A stretch of 33,017 nucleotides of DNA, from positions 1 through 33,017 of the forward strand of contig JAFAZB010000327.1 of NCBI GenBank assembly GCA_019240015.1. Reading direction: 5' to 3'. Source of the stretch: Solirubrobacterales bacterium (GTDB lineage Bacteria > Actinomycetota > Thermoleophilia > Solirubrobacterales > Solirubrobacteraceae). Made by a program: the position numbers and the translations under genes. This document shows positions 14,971 to 23,428 of this stretch, piece after piece (position 1 is the stretch's first letter; each line of letters opens with the position of its first letter). The notes beneath the pieces were generated by a model. That model searched no databases. It was given only the letters and a program-made list of their open reading frames with translations, and was not told the DNA's origin.

Positions 14971-16164
14971 TCATCCGCCCGCCGGCAACCGCAGCTCGAC
15001 GCGGAAGCCCTGCGGGGTGGGAGCGGCGAGCAGCTCACCGCCGAGCAGCTCGGCGCGCTCGCGCATGCCCGTCAATCCGTAGCCGCCGCCGTTCACGCCG
15101 GCCCCGGCCGTCGGCGGCGAGCCGCCGACCGCGTGGTCCTCGACGACCAGCGTCGTTGTCTGCGGCGCATAGTCGAGCTGGACCTCCACGCGCTCGGCGC
15201 TCGCATGTCGCCGGACATTGGTGAGCGCCTCTTGAGCGGTCCGGTAGACGGCGAGCCGTGCCTCCGGGGGGAGCTGGCGCGGCTCGCCGCGAACCTCTAG
15301 CGCCACCGGCAGGCCGCTCTGCTCCTCGAACGCGACGGCCAGCGCGCCGATCAGCTCCGGCCCGGGTAGCTCGTCGCCGCGCTCCGCGGCGATCGCACGC
15401 CGGGCCTCTTCCAGCCCGCTCGCCGCCACATGGTGGGCCCGATCGATCGCGAGCGATACATCCTCGTCGACGCCGCGGCTGCGCGCGAGCAGTCGGGTGC
15501 TCTCGAGCTGGAGCGCCAGCGCCGAGAGCGAATGAGCGAGCACGTCATGCATCTCGCGGGCCAGCCGGCCGCGCTCGGCCGCGGCCGCGGCCTGGGCCTC
15601 CGCCGCCTGGGAGGCCTTCAGCTCGTCGCGCTGCCCGCTGACGTAGCGGAGCAAGCGCATGGCGAAGAACCAAGGCAGAATCCCGGACAGGAACGTTCCC
15701 GCGCCGGCGCCCTGGCCCTTGATCAGATAGCCGCCGACGAACGGGATCACCGCGGCGATGAAGACGAGCCACGCAGTCCGGCGGTCGAGCTTGAGCGCCG
15801 CGACGATCGCGACGTAGTACGGGCCGATGACCCAGATACCGTGTGGCTGGGCGGAGCCCAGCACGCCCGCGGCGACGATCACGCCGACCAGCGCCGCGAC
15901 CAGTTGCCGGCGCGAGACGGTCGTGCGCTGCGGATGGGCGGCGGTCGCGCACAGAACCATCGCGGCAAACGACGCGAGCACCGCCGCATCGCGCCCGTGC
16001 AGGCCCGGGCGGGGGTGGGTCGCGAATGTGACCACGATGCACGCCGCCAGCAGAACGACTCCGAAGAGACGCCACGCAACCGCCTCGAGCGGCGCGGTCC
16101 CATCACCATCCAAGCCACGCGTAATCCAGCTGCGCCGGAACCATTTGTGCAGCGCGCCCATCAT
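14971..16164 (-). CDS. sensor histidine kinase (HisKA_3 / LiaS-DesK type)
   Basis: The start is ATG 16164 (397 residues); the 663-residue ORF of the track extends antisense into the ABC gene and is not real upstream of this point. Four to six membrane segments occupy about residues 28-172 with almost no external sensor domain. The phosphorylated His206 is in 'REMHDVLAHSL', typical of HisKA_3. The ATPase has the N box 'QEALTNVRRHA' and G box 'GYGLTGMRER'. Kinases of this design often sense envelope or membrane stress and control an adjacent ABC exporter. It forms an operon with the response regulator and faces the ABC genes. Confidence 0.93.
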   Translation of the reverse strand: MMGALHKWFRRSWITRGLDGDGTAPLEAVAWRLFGVVLLAACIVVTFATHPRPGLHGRDAAVLASFAAMVLCATAAHPQRTTVSRRQLVAALVGVIVAAGVLGSAQPHGIWVIGPYYVAIVAALKLDRRTAWLVFIAAVIPFVGGYLIKGQGAGAGTFLSGILPWFFAMRLLRYVSGQRDELKASQAAEAQAAAAAERGRLAREMHDVLAHSLSALALQLESTRLLARSRGVDEDVSLAIDRAHHVAASGLEEARRAIAAERGDELPGPELIGALAVAFEEQSGLPVALEVRGEPRQLPPEARLAVYRTAQEALTNVRRHASAERVEVQLDYAPQTTTLVVEDHAVGGSPPTAGAGVNGGGYGLTGMRERAELLGGELLAAPTPQGFRVELRLPAGG

Positions 16165-16198
16165 TCGACGCCAGAAACGATAAGCGGCGTTGGCGCCA

Positions 16199-16283
16199 GT
16201 GTCATCGGCCGGTGGGTGCAAGCAGGCCCGCCCCCGCCTCCACCCATGGGTGGAGCCAGATTCGACCCGCGCGCCGATGACAC
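16199..16283. promoter_or_regulatory. nested inverted repeats in the divergent kinase/ABC promoter region
   Basis: An 18-base perfect palindrome, CTCCACCCATGGGTGGAG, lies at 16238-16255. Around it is a wider dyad whose arms GTGTCATCGGC (16199-16209) and GCCGATGACAC (16273-16283) match over 11 of 11 bases. The two centres differ by only about 6 bases. The 148-base spacer between the two divergent starts has little else. A dimeric regulator, probably the adjacent NarL-type protein, could bind here and control both operons. Confidence 0.55.
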
Positions 16284-16312
16284 GTCCACGGTGCGCGCGT
16301 AGCTTGCCCGCC

Positions 16313-17089
16313 ATGCTCACGAATTCACTCGACGCGGCCGTCGCGCAGCAGGCCGCCAAGCAGGACGGATCGGCCGCTCGCGCGGTCGCGCTGGTCAAGA
16401 CGTACGGAAAAGGCGACGCCACGGTCCGCGCGTTGGACGGCGTCACGCTCGAGTTCCAGCGCGGCCGGTTCGCCGCGGTGATGGGACCCTCGGGTTCGGG
16501 CAAGTCGACGCTGATGCACTGCATGGCGGGCCTGGATGCCCCGACTTCAGGTCGCGCGTTCATCGGCGACCAGGAGCTCGGCGACCTCGACGACGGGGGA
16601 TTGACCGACCTGCGCCGGGAGCGGGTCGGGTTCGTGTTCCAGTCGTTCAACCTGGTCCCGACCCTGACGGCCGGGGAGAACATCACGCTCGGCGCCGATC
16701 TCGCCGGAGTCGCGGTCGACCGGTCATGGTTCGACACGCTGGTCGCCCAGCTCGGCGTGGCCGACCGCCTCTCGCACCGCCCGAGCGAGCTGTCGGGCGG
16801 CCAGCAGCAGCGGATCGCGTGCGCGCGGGCGCTGATCGGTCGCCCCGAGCTGATCTTCGCCGATGAGCCGACCGGCAATCTCGACTCGAACGCCTCGGCC
16901 GAGCTGTTGGCGTTCCTGCGCGCCGCGGTCAGCGAGCACGGGCAATCGATCGTGATGGTCACCCATGATCCGCGCGCTGCGGCGTACGCGGACCGGGTCG
17001 TGTTCCTGGCCGACGGCCGGGTGGTGGCGGAGCTGCGCGCGCCCTCCGCGGACGACGTGCTCGAGCAGATGAAGCGACTCGGGAGCTAG
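16313..17089 (+). CDS. ABC transporter ATPase, MacB/LolD type
   Basis: The start is ATG 16313 (258 residues), since upstream codons overlap the regulatory spacer. Walker A 'GPSGSGKST', Q loop 'FVFQSFNLVPTLTAGENI', signature 'LSGGQQQR', Walker B 'LIFADEPTGNLD' and H loop 'VMVTHDP' are complete and have the wording of the MacB/LolD/FtsE group. It powers the mechanotransmission permease encoded 2 bases downstream. The preceding 35 residues are a non-conserved extension. Confidence 0.95.
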   Translation: MLTNSLDAAVAQQAAKQDGSAARAVALVKTYGKGDATVRALDGVTLEFQRGRFAAVMGPSGSGKSTLMHCMAGLDAPTSGRAFIGDQELGDLDDGGLTDLRRERVGFVFQSFNLVPTLTAGENITLGADLAGVAVDRSWFDTLVAQLGVADRLSHRPSELSGGQQQRIACARALIGRPELIFADEPTGNLDSNASAELLAFLRAAVSEHGQSIVMVTHDPRAAAYADRVVFLADGRVVAELRAPSADDVLEQMKRLGS

Positions 17090-17091
17090 CG

Positions 17092-19626
17092 GTGCGGAGG
17101 ATCACCGTCAGAGGGCTGCTCGCCCGCAAGCTGCGGCTGGCGCTGACCGCGCTGGCGATCGTGCTCGGCGTGACGTTCGTCACCGGCACGCTGGTCCTCG
17201 GCGACACGCTCAACCGCACCTTCAACAACCTCGTCGGCACCGTCTACCAGCACGTCAGCTTCCAGATCCGCGGCAAGGCCGCGTTCGACACCAAGACCCC
17301 GGCCGGCGTCACGGGCACCGCAAACCGCAAGCTGGTGTCCGAGTCGATCGCGAGCGAGCTCGCCCGGCTGCCGGGCGTGGCCTACGTGTTCGGTTCGGTC
17401 GGCGGCTACGCCCAGTTCGTGGCTCCCGACGGGAGCGCGATCGCCAACGGCGCCGGCAAGGGCCTCGGGTTCGCGTTCGACCCAAACCAGCAGCTATCGC
17501 CATACCGGCTCCTCGACGGCCGCGCGCCCGCGACTCCGAACGATGTGGTGATGGACAGGGGCACGGCGACCAAGTACCACTTCGCGATCGGCGAGCAGGT
17601 GCGCGTGCTGCTACCGAATGCCGCGCGGACGTTCACGATCACTGGTGTCGTGACCTTCGGAGGCGACGACAACCTAGCCGGCGACACGCTGGCCGGGTTC
17701 GCCCAGACCACCGCGCAGGCGCTGTTCAACTCGAGCGGCCGCTACAACACGATCAGCGTGCTTGCCGCGCCAGGCGCGGACACCGTGAAGCTCCAGCAAC
17801 AGATCGCGCGGCTGCTGCCACCGGGCGTCGAGGTCGTCAGCGGGCAGACCGTCGCCAACGAGCTGACCGACGCGGTCGACAACGAACTCTCATTCCTCTC
17901 CACCGCGCTGTTGATCTTCGCGTCGATCTCGCTGTTCGTCGGCGGCTTCACGATCTTCAATACGTTCACGATCACGATCGGCCAGCGGACCAGGGAGCTG
18001 GCGCTGTTACGGGTCGTCGGCGCCAGCCGCCGACAGCTGTTCGTGTCCGTGATCGGTGAGGCCGCCGCGATCGGACTGCTCGCCTCGCTGATCGGCCTCG
18101 GCCTCGGCATCGCCGCCGCGCTTGGCCTGAAGGCGCTGCTCACGGCGTTCGGAATCACGCTGCCCTCCGCACCGTTGGTGTTCGAGGCGCGCACCGCGGC
18201 GGTCGCGATCGGCGTGGGGGTTGGCGTCACGGTCCTGTCGGCGCTGCTCCCGGCTCGACGGGCGGTGCGGATCCCGCCGGTGGCCGCGCTCGCGGCGCAC
18301 GGCGAGGACGGCGCTCAGACGCTGCGCCGGTGGCGTGTAGGGGGAGGCTTCGCAATCGCGCTCGCCGGGGCTCTCGCCGTGGTTGCCGGCGCGAGCGGCA
18401 CCACGCTCGGGCTGGTCGGCGTCGGTGCCGCGGCGGTGTTCGTTGCCGCGGCGATGCTCGTGCCCCTGATCGCCCGACCGCTGGCGGGGTGGATCGGTCG
18501 CCCGGCGGTGGCGATGTTCGGCACGCCGAGCCTGCTGGGTCGCGCGAACTCGATGCGCAACCCGCGCCGGACCGCGCAGACCGCCGGGTCGCTGATGATC
18601 GGAATCGCGCTCGTGTCGACGATCGCCGTGCTGGGTGCCTCGCTGATCAGCTCGGTCACCGACGAGGTCAACAGCGCGGTCAGCGCCGACTACCTCATCA
18701 CGGGCTCGGGTGCGTTCAGCAAAGCGGTTCCCGCGACCGTCTCGCGACTGCCAGGGGTCACCGCGATGACCAGCGTGTACCGGGGGCAGTTCGAGTTCCG
18801 CGGCTCGCTCTCGAGCCTCGCCGCGGTGTCGCCGGCCAACCTGCCGCAGACGGTGAACCTGCACCTCGCCGCGGGCGCCGGAGCTCCTGCGCTGGCCGCG
18901 GGCGAGCTGCTGGTCGACACCAAGACCGCCACTGCCAACCACCTCCACGTGGGGTCGGTGGCCGCGGTCAGGTTCGCTCAGACGGGCGAGGGCACGATGC
19001 GGATCGGCGGGATCTATGAAGCAAATCCGCTCGTTGGCAGCTTCATCACCGGCGAGCAATTTTTCCTCACCCACTTCGACAACCCGCTGCCGGGTGGCGT
19101 CCTGGTCAAGACGCGGCCCGGCACCCAGAACTTCGAGGGCACGTTGGGCCGCGAACTCGCGGCGTACCCAAATCTCACGATTCAGAGTCGCGCGCAGTTC
19201 ATCAGCCAGCAGAAGACCAACGTCAACCAGCTGCTCGGACTGGTGTACGTGCTGCTGGCACTGGCGGTGCTCGTCGCCCTGATCGGCATCGTCAACACGC
19301 TGATCCTGTCGGTGTTCGAGCGCACGCACGAGATCGGGTTGCTGCGCGCCGTGGGGATGAGCCGCCGTCAGGTGAGGAGAATGATCCGCTCGGAGTCCGT
19401 CATCACCGCCGTGTTCGGCGCGGTGATCGGGGTCCTGATCGGCACCGGCATCGGGCTCGCGCTCGCCGCGGCGCTGCGCAACAACGGCGTCACCGCCGTG
19501 TCGGTGCCGGTGTTGCGCCTGGCCGTGTTCGTGACGCTATCCGCGGCGCTCGGCCGCGTCGCCGCGGTCTGGCCGGCGCGGCGGGCCGCCAACCTCGACG
19601 TGCTCGCCGCGATCGCGACCGAATGA
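17092..19626 (+). CDS. FtsX/MacB-like ABC permease
   Basis: The 844-residue permease starts at GTG 17092, 2 bases after the ATPase stop, so translation is coupled. It has an N-terminal membrane helix (about 14-36), a large extracytoplasmic MacB_PCD-like domain, a first FtsX domain with three helices (about 265-390), further helices at about 415-475, a second MacB_PCD-like domain, and a final FtsX domain (about 715-840). This duplicated layout is usual in actinobacterial permeases of the type. Such systems move lipids, peptides or antibiotics or act as mechanical signal relays. Substrate is unknown; the neighbouring kinase suggests induction by envelope stress. A small dyad TGAGCG-GTCTCG-CGCTCA overlaps the stop codon. 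Confidence 0.93.
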   Translation: MRRITVRGLLARKLRLALTALAIVLGVTFVTGTLVLGDTLNRTFNNLVGTVYQHVSFQIRGKAAFDTKTPAGVTGTANRKLVSESIASELARLPGVAYVFGSVGGYAQFVAPDGSAIANGAGKGLGFAFDPNQQLSPYRLLDGRAPATPNDVVMDRGTATKYHFAIGEQVRVLLPNAARTFTITGVVTFGGDDNLAGDTLAGFAQTTAQALFNSSGRYNTISVLAAPGADTVKLQQQIARLLPPGVEVVSGQTVANELTDAVDNELSFLSTALLIFASISLFVGGFTIFNTFTITIGQRTRELALLRVVGASRRQLFVSVIGEAAAIGLLASLIGLGLGIAAALGLKALLTAFGITLPSAPLVFEARTAAVAIGVGVGVTVLSALLPARRAVRIPPVAALAAHGEDGAQTLRRWRVGGGFAIALAGALAVVAGASGTTLGLVGVGAAAVFVAAAMLVPLIARPLAGWIGRPAVAMFGTPSLLGRANSMRNPRRTAQTAGSLMIGIALVSTIAVLGASLISSVTDEVNSAVSADYLITGSGAFSKAVPATVSRLPGVTAMTSVYRGQFEFRGSLSSLAAVSPANLPQTVNLHLAAGAGAPALAAGELLVDTKTATANHLHVGSVAAVRFAQTGEGTMRIGGIYEANPLVGSFITGEQFFLTHFDNPLPGGVLVKTRPGTQNFEGTLGRELAAYPNLTIQSRAQFISQQKTNVNQLLGLVYVLLALAVLVALIGIVNTLILSVFERTHEIGLLRAVGMSRRQVRRMIRSESVITAVFGAVIGVLIGTGIGLALAAALRNNGVTAVSVPVLRLAVFVTLSAALGRVAAVWPARRAANLDVLAAIATE

Positions 19627-19660
19627 GCGGTCTCGCGCTCAAGCAGCGATCATCGTCCCC

Positions 19661-20719
19661 ATGAGCCTCCTCGACCAGCTCCCCACTCCCGTTGTTCTGG
19701 CACCGCTCGCGGGCGGTCCGTCCACGCCGGAGCTGGCCGCCGAGGTCGCGTCGGCCGGCGGCCTCGGGTTCCTCGCCGCGGGCTACCTCACCGCCGCCCA
19801 GCTGGCGGAGCGGATCGCTCGCGTCCGTTCGCTCACCGAGGGGCGGATCGGAGTGAACGTCTTCGTGCCGGGACCGGGGCCCGCCGAGGCCGGGAGCTAC
19901 CAGCCCTACCTCGAGCGGCTGGCTCGCTGGGCCGGCGAGCGGGAGCTACCACTCGGAGATCCTCGCTACAGCGACGACGACTGGCCCGCCAAGATCGAGC
20001 TGCTCCTGCGTGAGCGCGTCCCGGTGGTGTCGTTCACGTTCGGATGCCCGGAGCGGCGGGTAGTCGAAGCGCTCCGCGATGCGGGCTGCGAGGTGTGGGT
20101 GACGGTCACCAGTCCGGATGAGGCGGCCGAGGCCGAGCGGGGCGGAGCTGACGCCCTGGTCGTGCAAGGCGCCGAGGCCGGCGGCCACCGCGCCTCGTTC
20201 GTCGATCGCCCCGAGCTGCCTGTCTACGCTCTGCTGCCGCTCCTCGCGCTGGTCCGGAGCAGATCGGCGCTGCCCCTGGTTGCCTCGGGAGGGATAGCTA
20301 CGGGGGAGGCGCTCGCCGCGGTCCTGTGCGCGGGAGCGAGTGCGGGCCAGCTCGGCACCGCGTTCATGCTATGCCCGGAGGCGGGGACCAGCGAGGTCCA
20401 TCGCAGCGCGCTCCAGAGCGACGCGGAGACGGCGCTGACCCGCGCGTTTACGGGTCGCTTGGCGCGCGGGATCCGCAACGCATTCCTCGACGAGCACGAC
20501 GCGAGCGCGCCGATCGCATATCCAGAGCTCCACTACGTGACGGCGCCGCTACGCCAGCAGGCGCGCGAGCAGGGCAACCCGGAGCTGGTCAACCTGTGGG
20601 CCGGCGAGGCGCACGCGCTCGCCCGTGCGCTCCCGGCGGCGGAGGTGGTTCGCCAGCTGGTGGCCGATGCGCGAGCGTCGCTGAGCGCGGCCGCCGCGCG
20701 CCACGCCCGGGCACGCTAG
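19661..20719 (+). CDS. nitronate monooxygenase (2-nitropropane dioxygenase family)
   Basis: The 352-residue TIM-barrel flavoenzyme oxidises nitronates such as propionate 3-nitronate with FMN and O2. Visible family features are the N-terminal 'PVVLAPLAGGPSTPELAAEVASAGGLGFLAAGY', the FMN/substrate loop 'VVQGAEAGGHRASF' with the conserved His, 'PLVASGGIATGEALAAVLCAGASAGQLGTAFMLCPEAGTS', which binds the FMN phosphate, and a final helix region. Length is normal. It overlaps the convergent tatC stop by 4 bases. No pathway partner is adjacent, which fits a detoxification role. Confidence 0.92.
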   Translation: MSLLDQLPTPVVLAPLAGGPSTPELAAEVASAGGLGFLAAGYLTAAQLAERIARVRSLTEGRIGVNVFVPGPGPAEAGSYQPYLERLARWAGERELPLGDPRYSDDDWPAKIELLLRERVPVVSFTFGCPERRVVEALRDAGCEVWVTVTSPDEAAEAERGGADALVVQGAEAGGHRASFVDRPELPVYALLPLLALVRSRSALPLVASGGIATGEALAAVLCAGASAGQLGTAFMLCPEAGTSEVHRSALQSDAETALTRAFTGRLARGIRNAFLDEHDASAPIAYPELHYVTAPLRQQAREQGNPELVNLWAGEAHALARALPAAEVVRQLVADARASLSAAAARHARAR

Positions 20720-21720
20720 GCGCTCTCGCCGAGCCCCCGCTCAGCGACGATCGCCTCGCGACGTCCGCGCGCCTTGACGCGACGCTCGGCGATCGTCGCG
20801 AGGAGCAGGCTGCCCTCGAACAGGAGGTACAGAGGCACGGTCTCGAGCAGCATCGTGATCGCATCGCCGGGCAGCACGGCAGCGATCAGCGCACAGGCCG
20901 CGATCGCGTATCGGCGGTTGCGCCGCAGCTGCCGTGGCGTGATCACGCCGGCACGGGTAATCGCAAGGATCCCGACCGGAACTTGGAACAGCAGTCCCAT
21001 CGCGAGGATCGTCGTGGCCGCGAACTTGTAGTACTGGCTCGCCTGCACCAGCACGTTGAACTGGGAGCTATTGAAGTTCTGGAAGAAATGCACGGCGGCT
21101 GGCAGCACGACGACGTAGCCAAAAGCCACCCCGGCGAGGAACAGCAGCGGGATCGCGAGGGTGAGAGGGCGCATCTGCCGGCGCTGGTGGGGATCGAACG
21201 CCGGCATCAGGAAGCCGTACGCTTGCAGCAGCAGCACCGGAAGGGAAAGGATCAGCGCGAAGATCACCGAGACGGTGACCGTCGTCGTGAACGGCTCGCC
21301 GATCCCGAGCGTCACCGGACGATCGCCCCTCGGCGCAGCGGAGAGCGCCACGATGTCACGGTCGAGGCCGATCCCGGCGCGGCCGAGCGCGGATTGGGCC
21401 GCGGTGCTCTGATGCTGCCCGGGCGCGTGCAACACACCCACGACGGCGCGCAGCTGGACCGCAATGTCGCGGGCGCTGCGCTGCACCTGGTAGGTGGCGC
21501 CGAGTGGGCCGCGGCCGTCGCGGACCTGCTGTTGGGTCTGGTGCGCGAGCGGGCTGTCAATCAGGTGAAGCAGCGTGTGGTTCTGCCAGAAGCAGAACCC
21601 GAACGCGATTACGAGCGCGGCCAGCGACACGAGCAGCCGTGTGCGGAGCTCGTCGAGATGGCCGACGATGCTCAGCCGATCGTCGTGGGAGATGCTCCGG
21701 ACCGCGTTCGGGACCCGCAC
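20716..21720 (-). CDS. tatC: Sec-independent translocase TatC, with enlarged first periplasmic loop
   Basis: The 334-residue protein is the twin-arginine signal receptor of the Tat translocon. The N-terminus 'IVGHLDELRTRLLVSLAALVIAFGF' and 'IGEPFTTTVTVSVI', 'AYGFLMPAFDPHQRR', 'FLAGVAFGYVVVLPAAVHFF' and 'FQVPVGILAITRAGVITPRQLRRNRRYAI' follow the TatC order with six helices. Between helix 1 and the 'GEPF' segment (residue about 141) there are roughly 70 more residues than in E. coli TatC, an insertion rich in Gln, Ala and Arg. The start is GTG 21720 with a weak ribosome site. It lies 18 bases after tatA, so the two form an operon. Confidence 0.92.
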   Translation of the reverse strand: MRVPNAVRSISHDDRLSIVGHLDELRTRLLVSLAALVIAFGFCFWQNHTLLHLIDSPLAHQTQQQVRDGRGPLGATYQVQRSARDIAVQLRAVVGVLHAPGQHQSTAAQSALGRAGIGLDRDIVALSAAPRGDRPVTLGIGEPFTTTVTVSVIFALILSLPVLLLQAYGFLMPAFDPHQRRQMRPLTLAIPLLFLAGVAFGYVVVLPAAVHFFQNFNSSQFNVLVQASQYYKFAATTILAMGLLFQVPVGILAITRAGVITPRQLRRNRRYAIAACALIAAVLPGDAITMLLETVPLYLLFEGSLLLATIAERRVKARGRREAIVAERGLGESA

Positions 21721-21738
21721 GAGCTCGGCCGCGCGGGA

Positions 21739-21981
21739 TTAGGCGACCGGGCGGACCGGCGGGTGCTCGACCGGTGCGCTGAGGGCCGTGGGGGCCGCGG
21801 CCGGGGCGGCATCGCGCGGCTCGATCTGCTGCGCCGGGCCCGCTTCCCCGCTGATCGACTCCTTGAACCCGCGCATGCCGGATCCGAGTGAGCGACCCAG
21901 CTCGGGCAGTCGCTTGGCCCCGAACACGAGCAGCAGGATGATCAGCAGAAACGCGAGGTGAAGTGGATTGTCAAGTCCCAT
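21739..21981 (-). CDS. tatA: Tat translocase subunit TatA/TatE
   Basis: The start is ATG 21981 (80 residues), with GGAG about 8 bases upstream. One membrane helix, 'LHLAFLLIILLLVFGAKRLPELGRSLGSGMRGFKESI', is followed by the amphipathic helix and the conserved 'FG-KRLPELGRSLG' hinge of TatA. The C-terminal 40 residues are Pro/Ala rich and disordered. TatA oligomers form the translocation pore recruited by TatC encoded next. No separate tatB is visible, as in many actinobacterial minimal systems. Confidence 0.93.
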   Translation of the reverse strand: MGLDNPLHLAFLLIILLLVFGAKRLPELGRSLGSGMRGFKESISGEAGPAQQIEPRDAAPAAAPTALSAPVEHPPVRPVA

Positions 21982-22046
21982 TGGCTGTGCTCCGATCGAT
22001 TGGGTGATTGAGCGGTCTACGAGTGCCGGTCGGATTCGGATCACTC

Positions 22047-22754
22047 TCAGGTCAACCGCGCGACGACCACCGGCGCGCCAGTTGGTCGCGGGCTGCCGCC
22101 CGCCGGCTCCGAGGTGACCATGATCACGCCCACGCCGCGCACGCTGCCGGGAACGCCGACATCAGCCGCGCCGGACGAGCTGACGCTGAATAGCGTGCGC
22201 GTCGGCACGGGCTGTTGGTGAGGGCGCTGGGTCCACAACTCGTAGATCCGGCCTACCGGCGGCGGGGGGAGATGGTTGACGATCAGCTCTGCGTGCGCGC
22301 CGCTGAGGCGCAGTTGCGCGCTCGCCGCGCGCGCGGCGACGCTCGCCTGGACCACCCGCTCGCTACTCGACCCGCGATCGGCGAGTTGAAGGCCCAAGAC
22401 CGCGAGCGCCGCCGTCGCGAGCATCCCAACGGCGAGCACCGGACGCAGCGCAAGGCGGCCCACGGAGCGCGAATTTCGTCGATTGAGCCTCGCATGCGGC
22501 GTTGCGCGTGCTTCGGCACGTACATCCCGCATGACTCGGCGGCGCAACCCGCTCGGAACATGCTCCTGGGGGACGGCGATCGCCAGGACGTCGACGACAG
22601 GCCGAAGCGAAGCGACCTCGTCGCGGCAGATGGCGCAGCTGTCGAGATGCCGGCGGAACTGCTCGGCCTCGCCGGGATCAAGCGCGCCCAGCACGTACGC
22701 CGCGGCGTCACCACCGCATTCACGGGTTTCGGAAACGGAGCCTCCGACCGTCAT
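22047..22754 (-). CDS. anti-sigma factor, RskA/zinc-finger type
   Basis: The 235-residue membrane protein has a cytoplasmic N-terminal zinc-finger anti-sigma domain ('AAYVLGALDPGEAEQFRRHLDSCAICRDEV', with the H-x3-C-x2-C signature). One membrane helix follows at about 105-123 ('LALRPVLAVGMLATAALAVLGLQ'), then an extracytoplasmic RskA domain ('LPPPPVGRIYELWTQ', 'GSVRGVGVIMVTSEPAGGSPRPTG'). It sequesters the sigma factor encoded immediately upstream and releases it after regulated proteolysis, as known for RskA-SigK. The ATG overlaps the sigma stop codon (ATGA). Confidence 0.92.
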   Translation of the reverse strand: MTVGGSVSETRECGGDAAAYVLGALDPGEAEQFRRHLDSCAICRDEVASLRPVVDVLAIAVPQEHVPSGLRRRVMRDVRAEARATPHARLNRRNSRSVGRLALRPVLAVGMLATAALAVLGLQLADRGSSSERVVQASVAARAASAQLRLSGAHAELIVNHLPPPPVGRIYELWTQRPHQQPVPTRTLFSVSSSGAADVGVPGSVRGVGVIMVTSEPAGGSPRPTGAPVVVARLT

Positions 22755-23362
22755 CGCACGACCTCTGCCGGATCGCCTAGCGCAAGTCGCAGCTTCGCGA
22801 GCCCCAACCGCATCCGACCCTTCACCGTGCCCGCCGGGAGCTCGAGCATCTCTGCGATTTGGCTGTGCGTGAAGCCCCCAAAGTAGGCGAGTTCGATCAC
22901 CAGCCGCTGGTCACGGACGAGCCCGTCGAGCGCGCTGCGGACGGCGCTGGCCTCCTCACGGCGCGCGGCCTCGACGTCCGTGCGCTCGCCTGCGGGGATC
23001 CGCTCGGCGGCGGTGTCGTCGCCGACATCGCGTCCCTGTTTGATCTCACGCTGGCGGAACGAGTCGATTGTGCGGTTGCGCACCACCCCGAGCACCCACG
23101 AGCGGACGCTCCCACGCGCTCGGTCGTAGCGTGCTCCGCCACGCCACATCGACAGGAACGCATCCTGGACCACATCCTCCGCCATCGCGCGTCGCCCACA
23201 CATCCGGTAGGCGAGTGAGTACGCAACCGCGCCATGCCGGTCGAAGATCACCCCGAACGCGTGCGCGTCACGGCCTGCGACGAGCTCCATCAGCTCCTCG
23301 TCGGCGAGCGAGCGCAGGGCCAGGTGGCGGGATCGGAGCATCTTGGTCGTCTCAGCTGTCAT
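22751..23362 (-). CDS. ECF RNA polymerase sigma factor, SigK-like
   Basis: The 203-residue protein has sigma region 2 ('GVIFDRHGAVAYSLAYRMCGRRAMAEDVVQDAFLSMWRGGARYD' and 'GSVRSWVLGVVRNRTIDSFRQR') and region 4 ('DGLVRDQRLVIELAYFGGFTHSQIAEMLELPAGTVKGRMRLGLAKL'). It is the SigK type, paired with an RskA-like protein. The start at ATG 23362 is uncertain, because no clear ribosome site precedes it or the 23407 alternative. Its regulon probably includes its own operon and possibly the adjacent ferritin-like genes; in Mycobacterium SigK controls secreted proteins. Confidence 0.92.
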   Translation of the reverse strand: MTAETTKMLRSRHLALRSLADEELMELVAGRDAHAFGVIFDRHGAVAYSLAYRMCGRRAMAEDVVQDAFLSMWRGGARYDRARGSVRSWVLGVVRNRTIDSFRQREIKQGRDVGDDTAAERIPAGERTDVEAARREEASAVRSALDGLVRDQRLVIELAYFGGFTHSQIAEMLELPAGTVKGRMRLGLAKLRLALGDPAEVVR

Positions 23363-23428
23363 GCGCCAGAGCGCGACCCACGGAGGAGGACTCGCGGGCC
23401 GCGCCATCGCGGTCGTCAGGGGATCGGA

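Noticed and set aside
16165-16962. N-terminal 266 residues of the 663-residue histidine kinase ORF
   Set aside because: They are antisense to the ABC ATPase. The real kinase starts at ATG 16164, next to the first membrane helix.
18007-19329. 440-residue minus-strand ORF inside the permease gene
   Set aside because: Arg/Asp/His-rich low-complexity translation of the antisense strand; the permease frame has full FtsX features.
20326-21891. 521-residue plus-strand ORF across tatC
   Set aside because: It runs antisense to tatC and tatA and out of frame with the nitronate monooxygenase; composition is not protein-like.
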